Origin: Thalassospira lucentensis
Lineage (GTDB): Bacteria; Pseudomonadota; Alphaproteobacteria; Rhodospirillales; Thalassospiraceae
DNA length: 64,000 nt
Direction of reading: 5' to 3'
Assembly (NCBI RefSeq): GCF_032921865.1
Contig: NZ_CP136684.1
Span: forward strand, 2,825,001-2,889,000
Positions 34,491 to 44,123 of this stretch are shown here, piece after piece (position 1 is the first letter of the stretch; the number at the start of each line of letters is the position of its first letter). Below the pieces are notes generated by a model. The model was not told the origin of the DNA, ran no database searches, and saw nothing but the letters and a program-made list of their open reading frames with translations. The translations under genes and the position numbers were made by a program.

Positions 34491-34879
34491 GCACGCATTC
34501 TCATGCACATGATGACCATCACGGTCACGATCATGGCGACGGTGCCAGCCACGGCACTTTCAACAGCTATCTGATCGGTTTCATCCTGTCGGTAATCCTG
34601 ACCGCCATCCCGTTCTGGCTGGTGATGGACGGGGTTCTGGACAGCAAGGTGGCAACCGCGGCCTGGATCATGGGCCTTGGTGTCGTGCAGATCGTCGTCC
34701 ATATGGTCTACTTCCTGCACATGAACACCAAGTCCGAAGGCGGCTGGAACATGCTGGCGCTGATCTTTACCCTTGTGATCGTGGCGATTGCCATCGCCGG
34801 TTCGCTGTGGGTGATGTATCACCTGAACACCAACATGATGCCGCAGATGGATCATGAAATGATCCGAAGCTTCGGCTAG
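34487..34879 (+). CDS. cyoD: Cytochrome bo-type ubiquinol oxidase subunit IV
   Basis: A 130-residue subunit with three helices (IGFILSVILTAIPFWLVM, MGLGVVQIVVHMVYFLHM, IFTLVIVAIAIAGSLWVM). Subunit IV helps assemble CuB and heme into subunit I. The first 22 residues are strikingly His/Asp-rich (HSHAHDDHHGHDHGDG), more so than usual for CyoD, suggesting metal binding during assembly. Coupled to cyoC by a 4-base overlap and followed by a strong terminator. Confidence 0.93.
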   Translation: MSTHSHAHDDHHGHDHGDGASHGTFNSYLIGFILSVILTAIPFWLVMDGVLDSKVATAAWIMGLGVVQIVVHMVYFLHMNTKSEGGWNMLALIFTLVIVAIAIAGSLWVMYHLNTNMMPQMDHEMIRSFG

Positions 34880-34898
34880 GCTTGGCTTATGTCATAGG

Positions 34899-34933
34899 GG
34901 GCGCGATACTTTTACCGGTATCGCGCCCTTTTT
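34899..34933 (+). terminator. Terminator after cyoD
   Basis: An 11-bp perfect stem GGGCGCGATAC/GTATCGCGCCC, 8-base loop and five T. It lies before the SURF1 gene, so SURF1 is expressed by read-through or from its own promoter. Confidence 0.88.
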
Positions 34934-34964
34934 CGTTCCGATGATGTTTTGAAGGTCCAACGCA

Positions 34965-35717
34965 ATGGCTGATACCCAATTGTCCACCGATACACGACCG
35001 TCGACCAGAACCCGTATCGTGGTTTGCATTCTGGCCGCGATCCTGTTTTCAGGTTTTTCGGCACTTGGTGTCTGGCAGGTTGAACGCCGGGCGTGGAAGC
35101 TTGATCTGATTGAACGGGTTGATGCCCGAGTTCATGGCGATCCGTTAACCGCACCGGACCGGGCCGACTGGGAAAATGTCACCCGTGAACGCGACGAATA
35201 CCGCAAGGTCACCCTGCTGGGCCATTACCGCAATGATCTTGAAAGCCACGTTTATGCTGCCACCGATTACGGTGCGGGATACTGGGTGATGACCCCGTTT
35301 GAGCGGGTCGATGGTACGATCATCATGATCAATCGCGGTTTTGTTCCGACAGACCGTCGCGAACCCGATAGCCGGGCCGAGGGCACGGTTTCGGGCGATA
35401 CGCGGGTTACCGGCCTTTTGCGGATGGATGAGCCGGGCGGTACTTTTATGCGCGATAACGTGCCCGACGAAGATCGCTGGTATTCACGCGATGTGCGCGC
35501 CATGGCGGCCAAACGCGGCCTTAACCCGGATGATGTTGCACCATATTTCATTGATGCCGATGGCAGTAACAATCCCGGCAAGCTGCCGGTTGGTGGCCTG
35601 ACGCGGATCAGTTTCCCCAACAATCACCTGATGTATGCCATCACGTGGTTTGGCATGGCGGTTCTGACGTTGGTGGCAGCATGGATTGTGTTGCAGTCCA
35701 GACGTAAAAACTATTGA
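34965..35717 (+). CDS. SURF1-family oxidase assembly protein
   Basis: A 250-residue membrane protein with two terminal helices (VVCILAAILFSGFSALGVWQ and MYAITWFGMAVLTLVAAWIVL) flanking a periplasmic domain. SURF1 motifs are ALGVWQVERRAWK, GYWVMTPFERVDGTIIMINRGFVP and HLMYAITWFG. SURF1 proteins assist insertion of heme into subunit I of heme-copper oxidases. Being right after cyoABCD argues that this one serves the quinol oxidase. It ends overlapping, by seven bases, the convergent histidine kinase gene. Confidence 0.9.
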   Translation: MADTQLSTDTRPSTRTRIVVCILAAILFSGFSALGVWQVERRAWKLDLIERVDARVHGDPLTAPDRADWENVTRERDEYRKVTLLGHYRNDLESHVYAATDYGAGYWVMTPFERVDGTIIMINRGFVPTDRREPDSRAEGTVSGDTRVTGLLRMDEPGGTFMRDNVPDEDRWYSRDVRAMAAKRGLNPDDVAPYFIDADGSNNPGKLPVGGLTRISFPNNHLMYAITWFGMAVLTLVAAWIVLQSRRKNY

Positions 35718-38700
35718 TCAAGCAGTTCGCGGATTTTCTGTGCCAGTTCCTGACGTCGATAGGGTTTTCCGATCATATGAACCTTCTTTTCAAATCGCCC
35801 GTCGCGAATGATCAGACTTTCGCTGTAGCCTGATGTGTAAAGAACGGACAGATCCGGTTTGAGCAGGGTGGCAATTTCGGCGAGTTTGAGTCCGTCCATA
35901 CTGCCGGGCATGACCATATCTGTAAAAAGCAGGGCGATATCGTTATATCGGGCCAAAAGATCAAGTGCGCGTTCGCTGTTTTCCGCAAAGCTGATCCGGT
36001 AGCCAAGTTCACGCAGCATTGCAACGGCATTTTCCCGTACTAGTGCATCGTCCTCTACGATCAGGATATGTTCGTCGCCACCGGTAATAGTTGGGATTTT
36101 ACGTGATTTTCCTGCGGGTGACGGCAGATCGTCTACACGTGGAAAATAAAGGCGGATGGTCGTTCCTTTTCCGGGTTCGGAATAGATTTTCGCATGCCCG
36201 CCTGATTGCCGGACAAAACCATAAACCATGCTTAGCCCAAGCCCGCTGCCTTTGCCGACTTCTTTGGTGGTAAAGAAGGGCTCGAAGGCATTTGCCACGA
36301 CGTCATCAGACATTCCTGTACCGTTATCCGAAACTGAAATCGTGACATAGTCACCCGGCATTATATCGGAATTGGCCGTGAGATAATCTTTATCAAATGT
36401 GATCGTCCCGGTTTCAATGATCAGCCTGCCGCCGTCGGGCATTGCATCGCGTGCGTTGATGACAAGATTGATTACAGCGGTTTCAAGAAGGCTGGGATCT
36501 ATTTCAGCGGTCCAGACATGTTGTTTATGAACGATTTCAAGATCGATATTTTCATTTAACGTTCTTCGCAGCAAAGGTTCGAGACCGTCAATATGCGTGC
36601 CGATATCGATCCGTTCCGGTTTCAGTGCCTGACGGCGTGCAAAAGCAAGCAGCCGATTGGTCAGTTCTGCGCCGCGTTCAGCAGCACCGATACTGATATC
36701 GGCAAGAGCACGCAGCTTCGGGTCGGTCAGTTGTTCTGCGAGCATTTCTGCATTGCCAAGGATAACAGTCAGAAGGTTATTGAAATCATGAGCAATCCCG
36801 CCGGTAAGCTGCCCGATTGCTTCAAGTTTCTGTGACTGCCGAAGGCGCATTTCGATTTCACGTTGCGACGTTACATCCATGACACTGCCCAGCATGCGAA
36901 CCGCCTTGTCACGACTGTTACGTATGACAAATCCGCGATCGGCAACATGGCGTATTGTTCCGTCTGCCCGTACCAGACGATATTCGTCCTGCCATTTGTT
37001 GCCTGTTCCGTTGATGACGGCCTTTATGCTGGTCAGAACCCGCTCAAGGTCGTCGGGATGGATTTGTTTGGTCCAGGATTCCAGACCCGTTTCCATTTTT
37101 TCAGGGTCGTAACCAAACAGGGTTCTAAGTCCGTCATTCCACCAGATGTGATTGGTTTCAAGGTCCCAGTCCCAGATAACGTCATTGGTAGCCTGCGATA
37201 CCAACCGAAAACGCTGTTCGTTCAGGCGCAACTCGCGCTCGGCATTTCGCCTCTCGGTGATGTCGCGTTCAACTGCAACCCAATGGGTATAGATGCCGTG
37301 ATCATCCTCCAGAGGGACGATATCAAGCTCCAGCCAGAATGGTTCGTCCGATTTGGTATAATTGATCAGCTCTGCATGAACGGGCTGCCAGTGGCGCAGG
37401 GCATTACCGATCCGGTCCAGTTCGTCGCGCTGGGTTTTGGGGCCTTGCAGAATACGCGGTGTTTTGCCTATGGCCTCGTCGCGGGTAAAGCCGGTTCGTT
37501 TGACAAAGGCGTCGTTGACATAAACGATTTTCGGCCCGTCAGGACCCTCGACCGGTTCTGCTTCGGTAATCAGCAATATATCGTTCAGATGTGATACTGC
37601 TGTTTCAAGCAGGCGAAGTTGTTCATTTCGCGCGCGTTTGGTCGTCGTATCCCGGAAATAGATCGCAAGGCCATCTGGCGTCGGGTAGGCGCTAATGTCG
37701 AACCATTTCCGCAGCGGTGCATAGTATTCGCTGAAATGGGATGTTTTTCTGGTGGCGACGGCGTTTTCATATTCTTCCTGAAACCGGGTTCCTTTCGCTT
37801 CGGGAAATGCCTCCCAGATATTTTTGCCAGTCAGTTCATCCCGGCGGCGTTCCAGAAATTTTTCGGCCTGTCCGTTCATGAAACTTAACCGCCATTCATG
37901 ATCGACAGTAAAAAAAGCATCGCTGATATGTTCAAGAGTTTCGGCAAGCTGGCGCGACAGTCTGTCGGTTTGGTCGCGGGCAACGATAACATCGGAGATA
38001 TCCTGAAAAGCCCCGCGAACAGCAATGACTTTATTGGCATCATTGTATTCGGGTTCGCCAATCGAGCGTACCCAAAGGTTTCTGCCCTTTGCCGTTACAA
38101 GGCGGGTAACTTCGTCAAACGGGATGCCGTGCCGGATGCAGGCGTCGAAAGCGTCCCGGACGACAGGTTGATATTCCGGTGCGTAATAGGAAATTGCATC
38201 TTCAAATGTTGGTGAAAAACCCTTCGGCTCGTCATGAATTCTCGCTGTTTGACCGGTCCATGTTACGGTGGGTGGGTCAAGGGTGACCCGCCATCCCCCG
38301 AATTTCGCGGCTCTTCCCGCAATACGTATGAGCGTGGTAATTTGTGAAAGGTCTTCTTCGCGGGCAACGATGTCGCTGACATCCTGTATCACCCCGTTCA
38401 AAACGATGCCCGTCGGTGTTTTTGCTCGTTCCCCGATCCCGCGTACATGTGCGATTTGCCCATCGGGTCGAACGATCCTGTGACGGAAAATGAAATGCGG
38501 GTCGCTGCCGTCCCGAAACTGTTCATATTCCTCAACCATTGCAGGCCGGTCATCGGGATGAACCAGTTCAACATAGTTTTCGAAAACGGGATCGAATTTG
38601 TCCGCCCGAACACCGCAGATGCGGTATACGTTGTCGGACCATGTCAGACGGCCACTGGCGATATCAAGCTTCCAGACGCCCAGCCCCATCAATCTTTGTG

Positions 38701-39696
38701 CAGTGCGAAGATTGGCTTCCTGTTCTCGCAGTCTTTCGTTGGTGAGCTGCAATTCGCGTGACCGTAATCGTATGTCAAGCGCAAGGACCTTGCGATGATC
38801 CTCGAAATCGCGAATGGTCCTGCCAGAAATTTTATCGCCTGCATCGCAATCGTCGACGATCAGACTGGTGACATCTTCTATACGATGAATGATGAAGACG
38901 ATGGCCCCATCGGGGCCGTGAACCGGTGTGTTTGTTATTGACCAAATCCGTTCCCTGAAGCCGTCGTCGTCGTTTGCTGACTGGTTGAAAGGGTAACGCT
39001 GTGCTGCGAGAATATCGGTCAAACCTGTATTGCGGACACGTTCCAGCGAAGCGGTCAGGTCCTGTATGGTACTGGTGATATCGTCGTCGAGATGCTTCGA
39101 GGGTTGCCCGGGGGATTGGTCGGGGAAAACGTCGAAAACCCTTTTTCCCTTGATGTCTTCGCGTCGGGTCAAGGTGGTATCAAGAAACGCATCGCTGACG
39201 GCCTCGATGACAAAATCTTCTGGCGATAAAACAAGGAAACATCCAGGCAGCGCTTCAGACAGCGATTTGAAGTGATGAGCGGCGATTTCCGCGCCAAGCC
39301 GGGCTTCATATTCACGATGCAATAGAAGTTCTCGTTCCGCTTCAAGCTTCTCAAGCTGCGTGATATCGCGGATTGATGTCAGGACGGCTTTCTTTCCGGC
39401 AAAGTCCACAATACGCCAACGGATATCGGTTAGTATGAAATCGCCTGATTTGCGGCGCAACCGCCAACGCCCGCTATAATAAAAGCCGTTGTCAATATTT
39501 TTGATCATTGTTGTAAGGGAAGGCAAATCTTCCGGCGCACGAAGATCGGCGATAGTCATTGATAGGAATTCATCGTGTGAATAGCCAAATTCACTCGTTG
39601 CTGCAGGATTGACAGCAAGAAAATGCAGATCTTCGGGGTCGAACAACCACATAGGATCGGGGTGGCAGTCGAAAAAATATGGCGGTCGGTGTCCAT
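35711..39696 (-). CDS. Giant multi-PAS hybrid histidine kinase (apparent frameshift near its start)
   Basis: A soluble sensor kinase of over 1310 residues with no transmembrane segment. It holds about seven PAS/PAC repeats (about 1-930), HisKA with GGIAHDFNNLL (His near 955), HATPase with NARDAMPDGG and GSGLGLSMVYGF, and a C-terminal REC domain (from about 1194, phospho-Asp in LLFTDMVMPG). One PAS has the LOV-like GKTPRILQG without the flavin-binding Cys. The open frame starts at 39652 in mid-PAS with no ribosome site. The natural start is ATG at 39696 behind AGGGGG. It is one T out of frame in a T6 run. A single T restores MDTDRHIFFDCHPDPMWLFD. Cotranscribed with the upstream response regulator. 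Confidence 0.85.
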
Positions 39697-39721
39697 GGCG
39701 GTTACCCCCTCGCCATATGAT

Positions 39722-40108
39722 TTAGCTATCTGATGCTTTTTCTCGAAGCAAGCGGTGAATTACCTCAACCAGTGCCGAGATCCTGAACGGTTTGGCCAGG
39801 GTTGCATCTGCACCGATCTGTTTGGCCATTCCCAGAAATTCCATATTGTGTGTGCGCCCGCCGCCCGACACGGCAATGATCGGCAGAGCCTTGTATCTTT
39901 TCCGGATTTCGCGAATGGTATTCAACCCGTCTGTGTCGGGCATGATGATGTCGGTAACGACGATGTCGGGTTTTGCTTTGGAAATCTTTTGCAAGCCTTC
40001 CATACCATTGAGCGCCGATACGACGGTAAAACCAGCCGCGCGCAAACCGTCTGTAAAGGTTTGGCGGACCATTGCATCGTCGTCAATAAACAGAATCTTG
40101 TGAGCCAT
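39722..40108 (-). CDS. Single-domain response regulator (CheY-like receiver)
   Basis: A 128-residue receiver: acidic pocket LFIDDDA, phospho-Asp in DIVVTDIIMPDTDG, Ser/Thr switch in AVSGGG, and Lys in LAKPFR. It has no output domain, so it works by protein contact or phosphotransfer. The kinase gene starts about 25 bp downstream on the same strand, so this is probably its partner. ATG 40108 with AGGACG upstream is preferred over the longer frame to 40168. Confidence 0.88.
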   Translation of the reverse strand: MAHKILFIDDDAMVRQTFTDGLRAAGFTVVSALNGMEGLQKISKAKPDIVVTDIIMPDTDGLNTIREIRKRYKALPIIAVSGGGRTHNMEFLGMAKQIGADATLAKPFRISALVEVIHRLLREKASDS

Positions 40109-40198
40109 GAGTGCATCGTCCTGAAAAAGTTTGGGTGTCGCAAAAGCCGGGGTCAGGATTGGAGCCATTTAATCTGATTGATCAGCCAAGGTTACGGA

Positions 40199-41449
40199 TC
40201 AGCGAAGATTGAGAAAATCTTCCCACTTCAGGGTAATAACCTTGCCGGGAATTTTGCGCGGCTGGCCGATATTTTGACCGCAGAGGTAATTAATCCCCGA
40301 TGCTGCGGCACTAATGGCAAGGCTCGGACTGTTAACATTCAACAAACAGGTTCTGAGACGGGCGGTCGCGGCCATGGAAGCGATATGATCGATCTTTTTC
40401 ATAAGCTCGCGCTCGCTTTTGCGGGTATCGAGCAGGTCGATATTGACACCGAACAGATTGATGCCGGAATAAGCCTGCAAAGAGCGGGTTTCGAGCGGTA
40501 TACGACAGGTAATTGCACGAAACAACGAGCTCAAAAACGACATGAATTCCGAAATACGCACCGCAGGAACGCCAATTGGCATATGATTTAGTTCAATAAT
40601 GAAAAAGCGGCGCAACTGAACAGGTATTTTACTGGCGGCTTCGATATAGGCGCGACGCAAATCTGATCGGGATATCGTTTCATAGTGGATCGAGATCTTA
40701 CATGCGAAGACAAAGCCACTTTCCATTACCCGCGAAAGCGTATGTGCGGCTGATCGCAGGGTGGCAATATCCAGATCAAGAATGTTCTCGATATTTTCGT
40801 CGTTGCCAAGGACCGCATAATCCTCGGTATGATAGTTTCCTGACATCAGGCGGGTAGGGACGGCACGATAGGTCGTGATTGTCTTGCGCTGGACATCCCA
40901 GATCGGGCGATAGATGAATTTTACCGGATGCTGGACCGGTGCAGGGATGTCTTCATCGGGCAAATCGTCGCTCGCGATGAGAACCGATCCCTGATATTTG
41001 CCTTCCTCGGTTGGTTTGTTATAGGCATCCGACAGTGCCTCGGCCAGATTGATGTCCTTGAACAGCAACTCCCCGTCGACTTCCTGTACGGCGGATTTGA
41101 TAATAATACTTTTAGTATCGGGTGACCCCAGAATGAACTGGTAAACTTCTTCGACCACTTTCCCGACCAAAAGCTGTGCCGCTTCGTTTGACATGGTGGA
41201 AAAAACCACCAGAAATTCTTCTTCACCATAGCGAAAAAACACATCCTGTGGGCTAAGGTGCTGCTGAAGTTTCTTTTCGGTGAAATTCATGACCCGCTCT
41301 CGGACCAAGTCCCAGCGATCACCAAGCTTTTCACGAAGAGCATCAAACCCGACCATATGAATGCGCCCGGCCTCAACGAGTTTGGACTTGGCCAGAATAG
41401 CTGTCAGCTTTGTCTTGATGCGGGCAAAATTAGCGGGACTGTCGTGCAT
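40199..41449 (-). CDS. Degenerate GGDEF/EAL-like protein
   Basis: A 416-residue protein. Around residues 75-90 FFRYGEEEFLVVFS mimics the GGDEF half-site (RYGGEEFL) but with YGEEEF, so cyclase activity is unlikely. The C-terminal half (about 175-400) keeps EAL-domain rhythm (VKFIYRPIWDVQRKTITTYRAV in place of YQP...EALxRW; FFIIELNHMP; GINLFGVNIDLLD) without the E-x-L and catalytic acids. It is probably a c-di-GMP receptor or a scaffold, not an enzyme. It ends 90 bp before the response regulator on the same strand and may belong to the same signalling locus. Confidence 0.65.
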   Translation of the reverse strand: MHDSPANFARIKTKLTAILAKSKLVEAGRIHMVGFDALREKLGDRWDLVRERVMNFTEKKLQQHLSPQDVFFRYGEEEFLVVFSTMSNEAAQLLVGKVVEEVYQFILGSPDTKSIIIKSAVQEVDGELLFKDINLAEALSDAYNKPTEEGKYQGSVLIASDDLPDEDIPAPVQHPVKFIYRPIWDVQRKTITTYRAVPTRLMSGNYHTEDYAVLGNDENIENILDLDIATLRSAAHTLSRVMESGFVFACKISIHYETISRSDLRRAYIEAASKIPVQLRRFFIIELNHMPIGVPAVRISEFMSFLSSLFRAITCRIPLETRSLQAYSGINLFGVNIDLLDTRKSERELMKKIDHIASMAATARLRTCLLNVNSPSLAISAAASGINYLCGQNIGQPRKIPGKVITLKWEDFLNLR

Positions 41450-41982
41450 TTCACTCCCTCGGGTACTGATCCGGGTCGCTATACGATATCCCGGATTGTG
41501 CGTTTCTTGTTATTGTCCCTCATGCGTGCCGTTATGCCCGACACTTCAACCGCTTCCTAGCACTTTAGATGTATTCAAAGAAAGCCTTGTTTACAGCCCT
41601 ATACATATCGATAGGGGATTTAATACCTTTCAGAAAAAACAGACATATTCTCCTGCGTTTGGTCTGTTAAACAGGCTTGCGAGACATGATTTTTTTGACC
41701 ACGCTTGATAGTCTATCACCAAAGATTTGATGGTTTGGAAAACGAACAGGGATATATGTATATCCTTTCAGTTGAACATAGTTATTCCAGTTCTTTAGGT
41801 GGAAAATAAAAACGAAAAAATAACTCTTGGGTTGTGTTTCCCTTTGATGCCCGAACTTCGGAACATTTGCATCGGACAGGCAAGCAGTGGTTCTTGCAAT
41901 ATCATCATTGTTCAAGAGACGATGATGACAATTTCGGTTTCAGGAAATTGAAACCGGCCTGTTTTGCTTTTGTCATGCTGTT
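41450..41982. other. AT-rich intergenic region
   Basis: A 533-base gap with no gene I can support. An 82-codon minus-strand frame (41667-41915) has no ribosome site or recognisable sequence. A hairpin CGGTTTC/GAAACCG at 41935-41956 lies just beyond the peroxiredoxin stop and could be its weak terminator. The rest is promoter-like AT-rich DNA with no clear element. Confidence 0.45.
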
Positions 41983-42549
41983 TTAGGGTGATCTGGGATT
42001 GGTATGATCAGCAATTTCGCCACGTGCCGGATAGTTTTTGGCAATCACGAAATCAAGCGCACCAAGGATTTCGGCAAAGGCTGGGCGGGCGAACGGCATG
42101 GTCTGTACCGTGCCAAAATAAAGCGTGCCATCAGGTCGAACCAAAAACAGACCCGGTTCGGAAAACAGGGCCGGTTCTTCGAACCCGGACGAGGTCACAC
42201 CGTTACTTGACGAAATATACAGGCCCCATTCGCGCGCTTTCTCAAGACTAAGCCCATAACCGAGATCGATATTTTCAAGCGCCCATTTCTGCTTGGCCTC
42301 GGTCGCACGGTCTTCGGCGTCCGAGGACAGGACAATCACATTGACACCGCGCTTGGCGAAATCGGCCAGCTTGTTATCAAGGTCCTTAAGGTATTTACCG
42401 CAGATCGGGCAATGCAAACCGCGATAGAATACAACCATGGTGAAGTTTTCCGGCGTCTGATCGGCAAGCGACCATGTGCCGCCGCCAACAAGTGGGACCG
42501 AAAGGGACGGGACTTTCTGGCGGGGCATCAGGGGCGTAATCGCTGACAT
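41983..42549 (-). CDS. Peroxiredoxin-like (AhpC/TSA) protein
   Basis: A 188-residue thioredoxin-fold protein: FTMVVFYRGLHCPICGKYLKDLDNK places a C-x-x-C (CPIC) at the redox site, followed by RGVNVIVLSSDAEDRA. The 'YRGLHCPICxKYL' pattern is that of the AhpC/TSA-related 'redoxin' family with CxxC, not of typical 2-Cys peroxiredoxins. It probably reduces peroxides or protein disulfides. ATG at 42549 has GAGGAA upstream and gives the proper N-terminus. The long frame to 42636 is not needed. Confidence 0.82.
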   Translation of the reverse strand: MSAITPLMPRQKVPSLSVPLVGGGTWSLADQTPENFTMVVFYRGLHCPICGKYLKDLDNKLADFAKRGVNVIVLSSDAEDRATEAKQKWALENIDLGYGLSLEKAREWGLYISSSNGVTSSGFEEPALFSEPGLFLVRPDGTLYFGTVQTMPFARPAFAEILGALDFVIAKNYPARGEIADHTNPRSP

Positions 42550-42663
42550 TTCGTTCCTCGTGACTGTTATCTGGCTGAATGAGGATAAATATGGAATGAT
42601 CATTCTGGAATAACAATCAACAAATCGTCCTATCACCGAACTGTGATGAAGGCTGGTAGGCGA

Positions 42664-43287
42664 TCAAAGTTTGCGGGCAACCACAAACCGGGCATGGTCA
42701 GACGCTGGATAAAGGCCGGTTTCGATGATTTCGAAACCCTCGCAGGCAATCATGGCGTCAAGCTCGCCATAGCGTAGGGAATTGACAAATGGCGCAAAGC
42801 CAAGCTTGCGCATGACGGCAATCAGAATGGCAAGAAAACGACCCGCTTCGCCAATACAGCCGGTTTTTGAAATGAAGAACCCGCCGGGTTTAAGCAAGCG
42901 ATGAATGGTGCGGATTTCAGCGGGAATATCCCGGACAAGATGCAGGACATTAAACGCCAGAACCGCATCAAATACCTGATCGGCAAGACTGCCATCGGAC
43001 AGGCGGGCCGCCTGAAAGCGGACATTCGGATGGTTCCCATCGGCGAGCTTGTCCTGCGCAATGGCGATCATGGCAGGGGACAGGTCGGTTGCGGTGATAT
43101 GTCCGACCGACGGAGCAAGCAACAGGGCTGTCGAACCGGTGCCACACCCGATTTCAAGAACATTTTGATTCGGTGTCAGGTAATGACGAGTACGGTCCAG
43201 CGTTTCACCATAAGCCGTCGGGTTCCTGACGGGCTTTCGGGCATATTTCGCAGCGGCCTTGTCCCAGAATTTTGTATCTTGGTCCAT
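42664..43287 (-). CDS. Class I SAM-dependent methyltransferase
   Basis: A 207-residue methyltransferase. SAM-binding motif I is VLEIGCGTGSTALLLAP, motif II HITATDLSPAMIAIAQ, and post-motif VFDAVLAFNVLHLVRDIPAE then LLKPGGFFISKTGCIGE. This resembles small UbiE/Methyltransf_11-type enzymes. Substrate unknown. ATG at 43287 starts MDQDTKFWDKAAAKYARKPV. The TetR-type gene lies 109 bp upstream on the same strand and may regulate it. Confidence 0.85.
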   Translation of the reverse strand: MDQDTKFWDKAAAKYARKPVRNPTAYGETLDRTRHYLTPNQNVLEIGCGTGSTALLLAPSVGHITATDLSPAMIAIAQDKLADGNHPNVRFQAARLSDGSLADQVFDAVLAFNVLHLVRDIPAEIRTIHRLLKPGGFFISKTGCIGEAGRFLAILIAVMRKLGFAPFVNSLRYGELDAMIACEGFEIIETGLYPASDHARFVVARKL

Positions 43288-43396
43288 GCCATTCCCCGTA
43301 GATGGTTGCGTGACCTGCGATGGATATACACGCAAAACGGGTGAATGTGAATTCACCCGATGGAAGCTGGCCGACATTGTTCCGAGATCGGGGCGA

Positions 43397-43978
43397 TCAA
43401 TCGAGGGTGGACAGGATGGTATCGACGTAATCGGCCAGAGTATCCTCGTCCGCCCCGCGACGCGCCATCAGATGCACACCCTGAATGGAGCCTGCCAGAA
43501 ACCGGGATAACGAACGGATGTTTTTGTCCCGGGCAATTGTGTCATGTTCCATGCCGCGACGAAGCGCACGGGCAAACATATCTTCGACCCGGCTGAATGC
43601 CGCCTGCGCGATTGCGGCAGTTTCGGGATCATGCGGCGCCAGTTCCATGCCGGAATTGACCATCAGGCATCCCTTGTGGCGGCCTTCGCCGCATCCGACG
43701 CGACTGGCATCGCGAAACGTCGCGATGATCGCTTCGCGGCCATCGGCCATTTCGCGCAGCTTGGCAAACCGGTTCGTGCTGATCTTCTGGCTGTAATGAT
43801 CAAGAACGCGCAGGAATAGGGCCTTTTTGTCGCCAAAGCTTGAATACATGGAAGCACGGTTAAGCCCGGTTTCCTCAACAAGATCCTGCACCGAGGTTGC
43901 CTCGAAGCCCTTGCTCCAGAAGATATTCATGGCGTTATCAAGAACGCTTTCTTCGTCAAATGCGCGGGGGCGGGCCAT
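43397..43978 (-). CDS. TetR-family regulator (AcrR/NemR-like)
   Basis: A 193-residue repressor: MARPRAFDEESVLDNAMNIFW, helix-turn-helix TSVQDLVEETGLNRASMYSSFGDKKALFLRVLDHY, and a TetR_C domain with GCLMVNSGMELAPHDPE. The starting motif PRxFDxxxVLxxAMxxFWxxGFEATS is common in regulators of oxidative or electrophile stress (NemR/AcuR-like). ATG 43978 has AAAGGA upstream. A 15-bp palindrome sits 17 bp upstream, probably its own operator. Confidence 0.88.
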   Translation of the reverse strand: MARPRAFDEESVLDNAMNIFWSKGFEATSVQDLVEETGLNRASMYSSFGDKKALFLRVLDHYSQKISTNRFAKLREMADGREAIIATFRDASRVGCGEGRHKGCLMVNSGMELAPHDPETAAIAQAAFSRVEDMFARALRRGMEHDTIARDKNIRSLSRFLAGSIQGVHLMARRGADEDTLADYVDTILSTLD

Positions 43979-43994
43979 CGATGATCCTTTCTTG

Positions 43995-44009
43995 TTCCAG
44001 TAACTGGAA
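43995..44009. promoter_or_regulatory. Probable operator of the TetR regulator
   Basis: Perfect palindrome TTCCAGT-A-ACTGGAA, 17 bp upstream of the TetR start codon, size and place fitting TetR autoregulation. Confidence 0.6.
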
Positions 44010-44046
44010 TGAATGTTCTGAAACTTATACAAAAATAGGCGTGAGA

Positions 44047-44093
44047 GCGCGCAATATCAACCGACAAAGTCAGAAACAACCGGTATTGCGCGC
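44047..44093 (-). terminator. Candidate terminator after mscL
   Basis: Ten-bp perfect stem GCGCGCAATA/TATTGCGCGC with a 27-base loop, beginning about 30 bp beyond the mscL stop. A T-rich tract follows on the minus strand only nine bases later, so termination is plausible, not certain. Confidence 0.5.
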
Positions 44094-44123
44094 ATCCATG
44101 ATGTCCGAGTCCGCAAATGGCGA

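Noticed and set aside
39652-39654. ATG at 39652 as true start of the giant kinase
   Set aside because: It lacks a ribosome site and sits in mid-PAS. The AGGGGG/ATG at 39696 with a one-base indel explains the N-terminus better, although the ATG remains the first in-frame start in the sequence as given.
41667-41915. An 82-codon minus-strand ORF in the AT-rich gap
   Set aside because: No ribosome site, no recognisable motif, and AT-rich codon use unlike the neighbours. Called noncoding.
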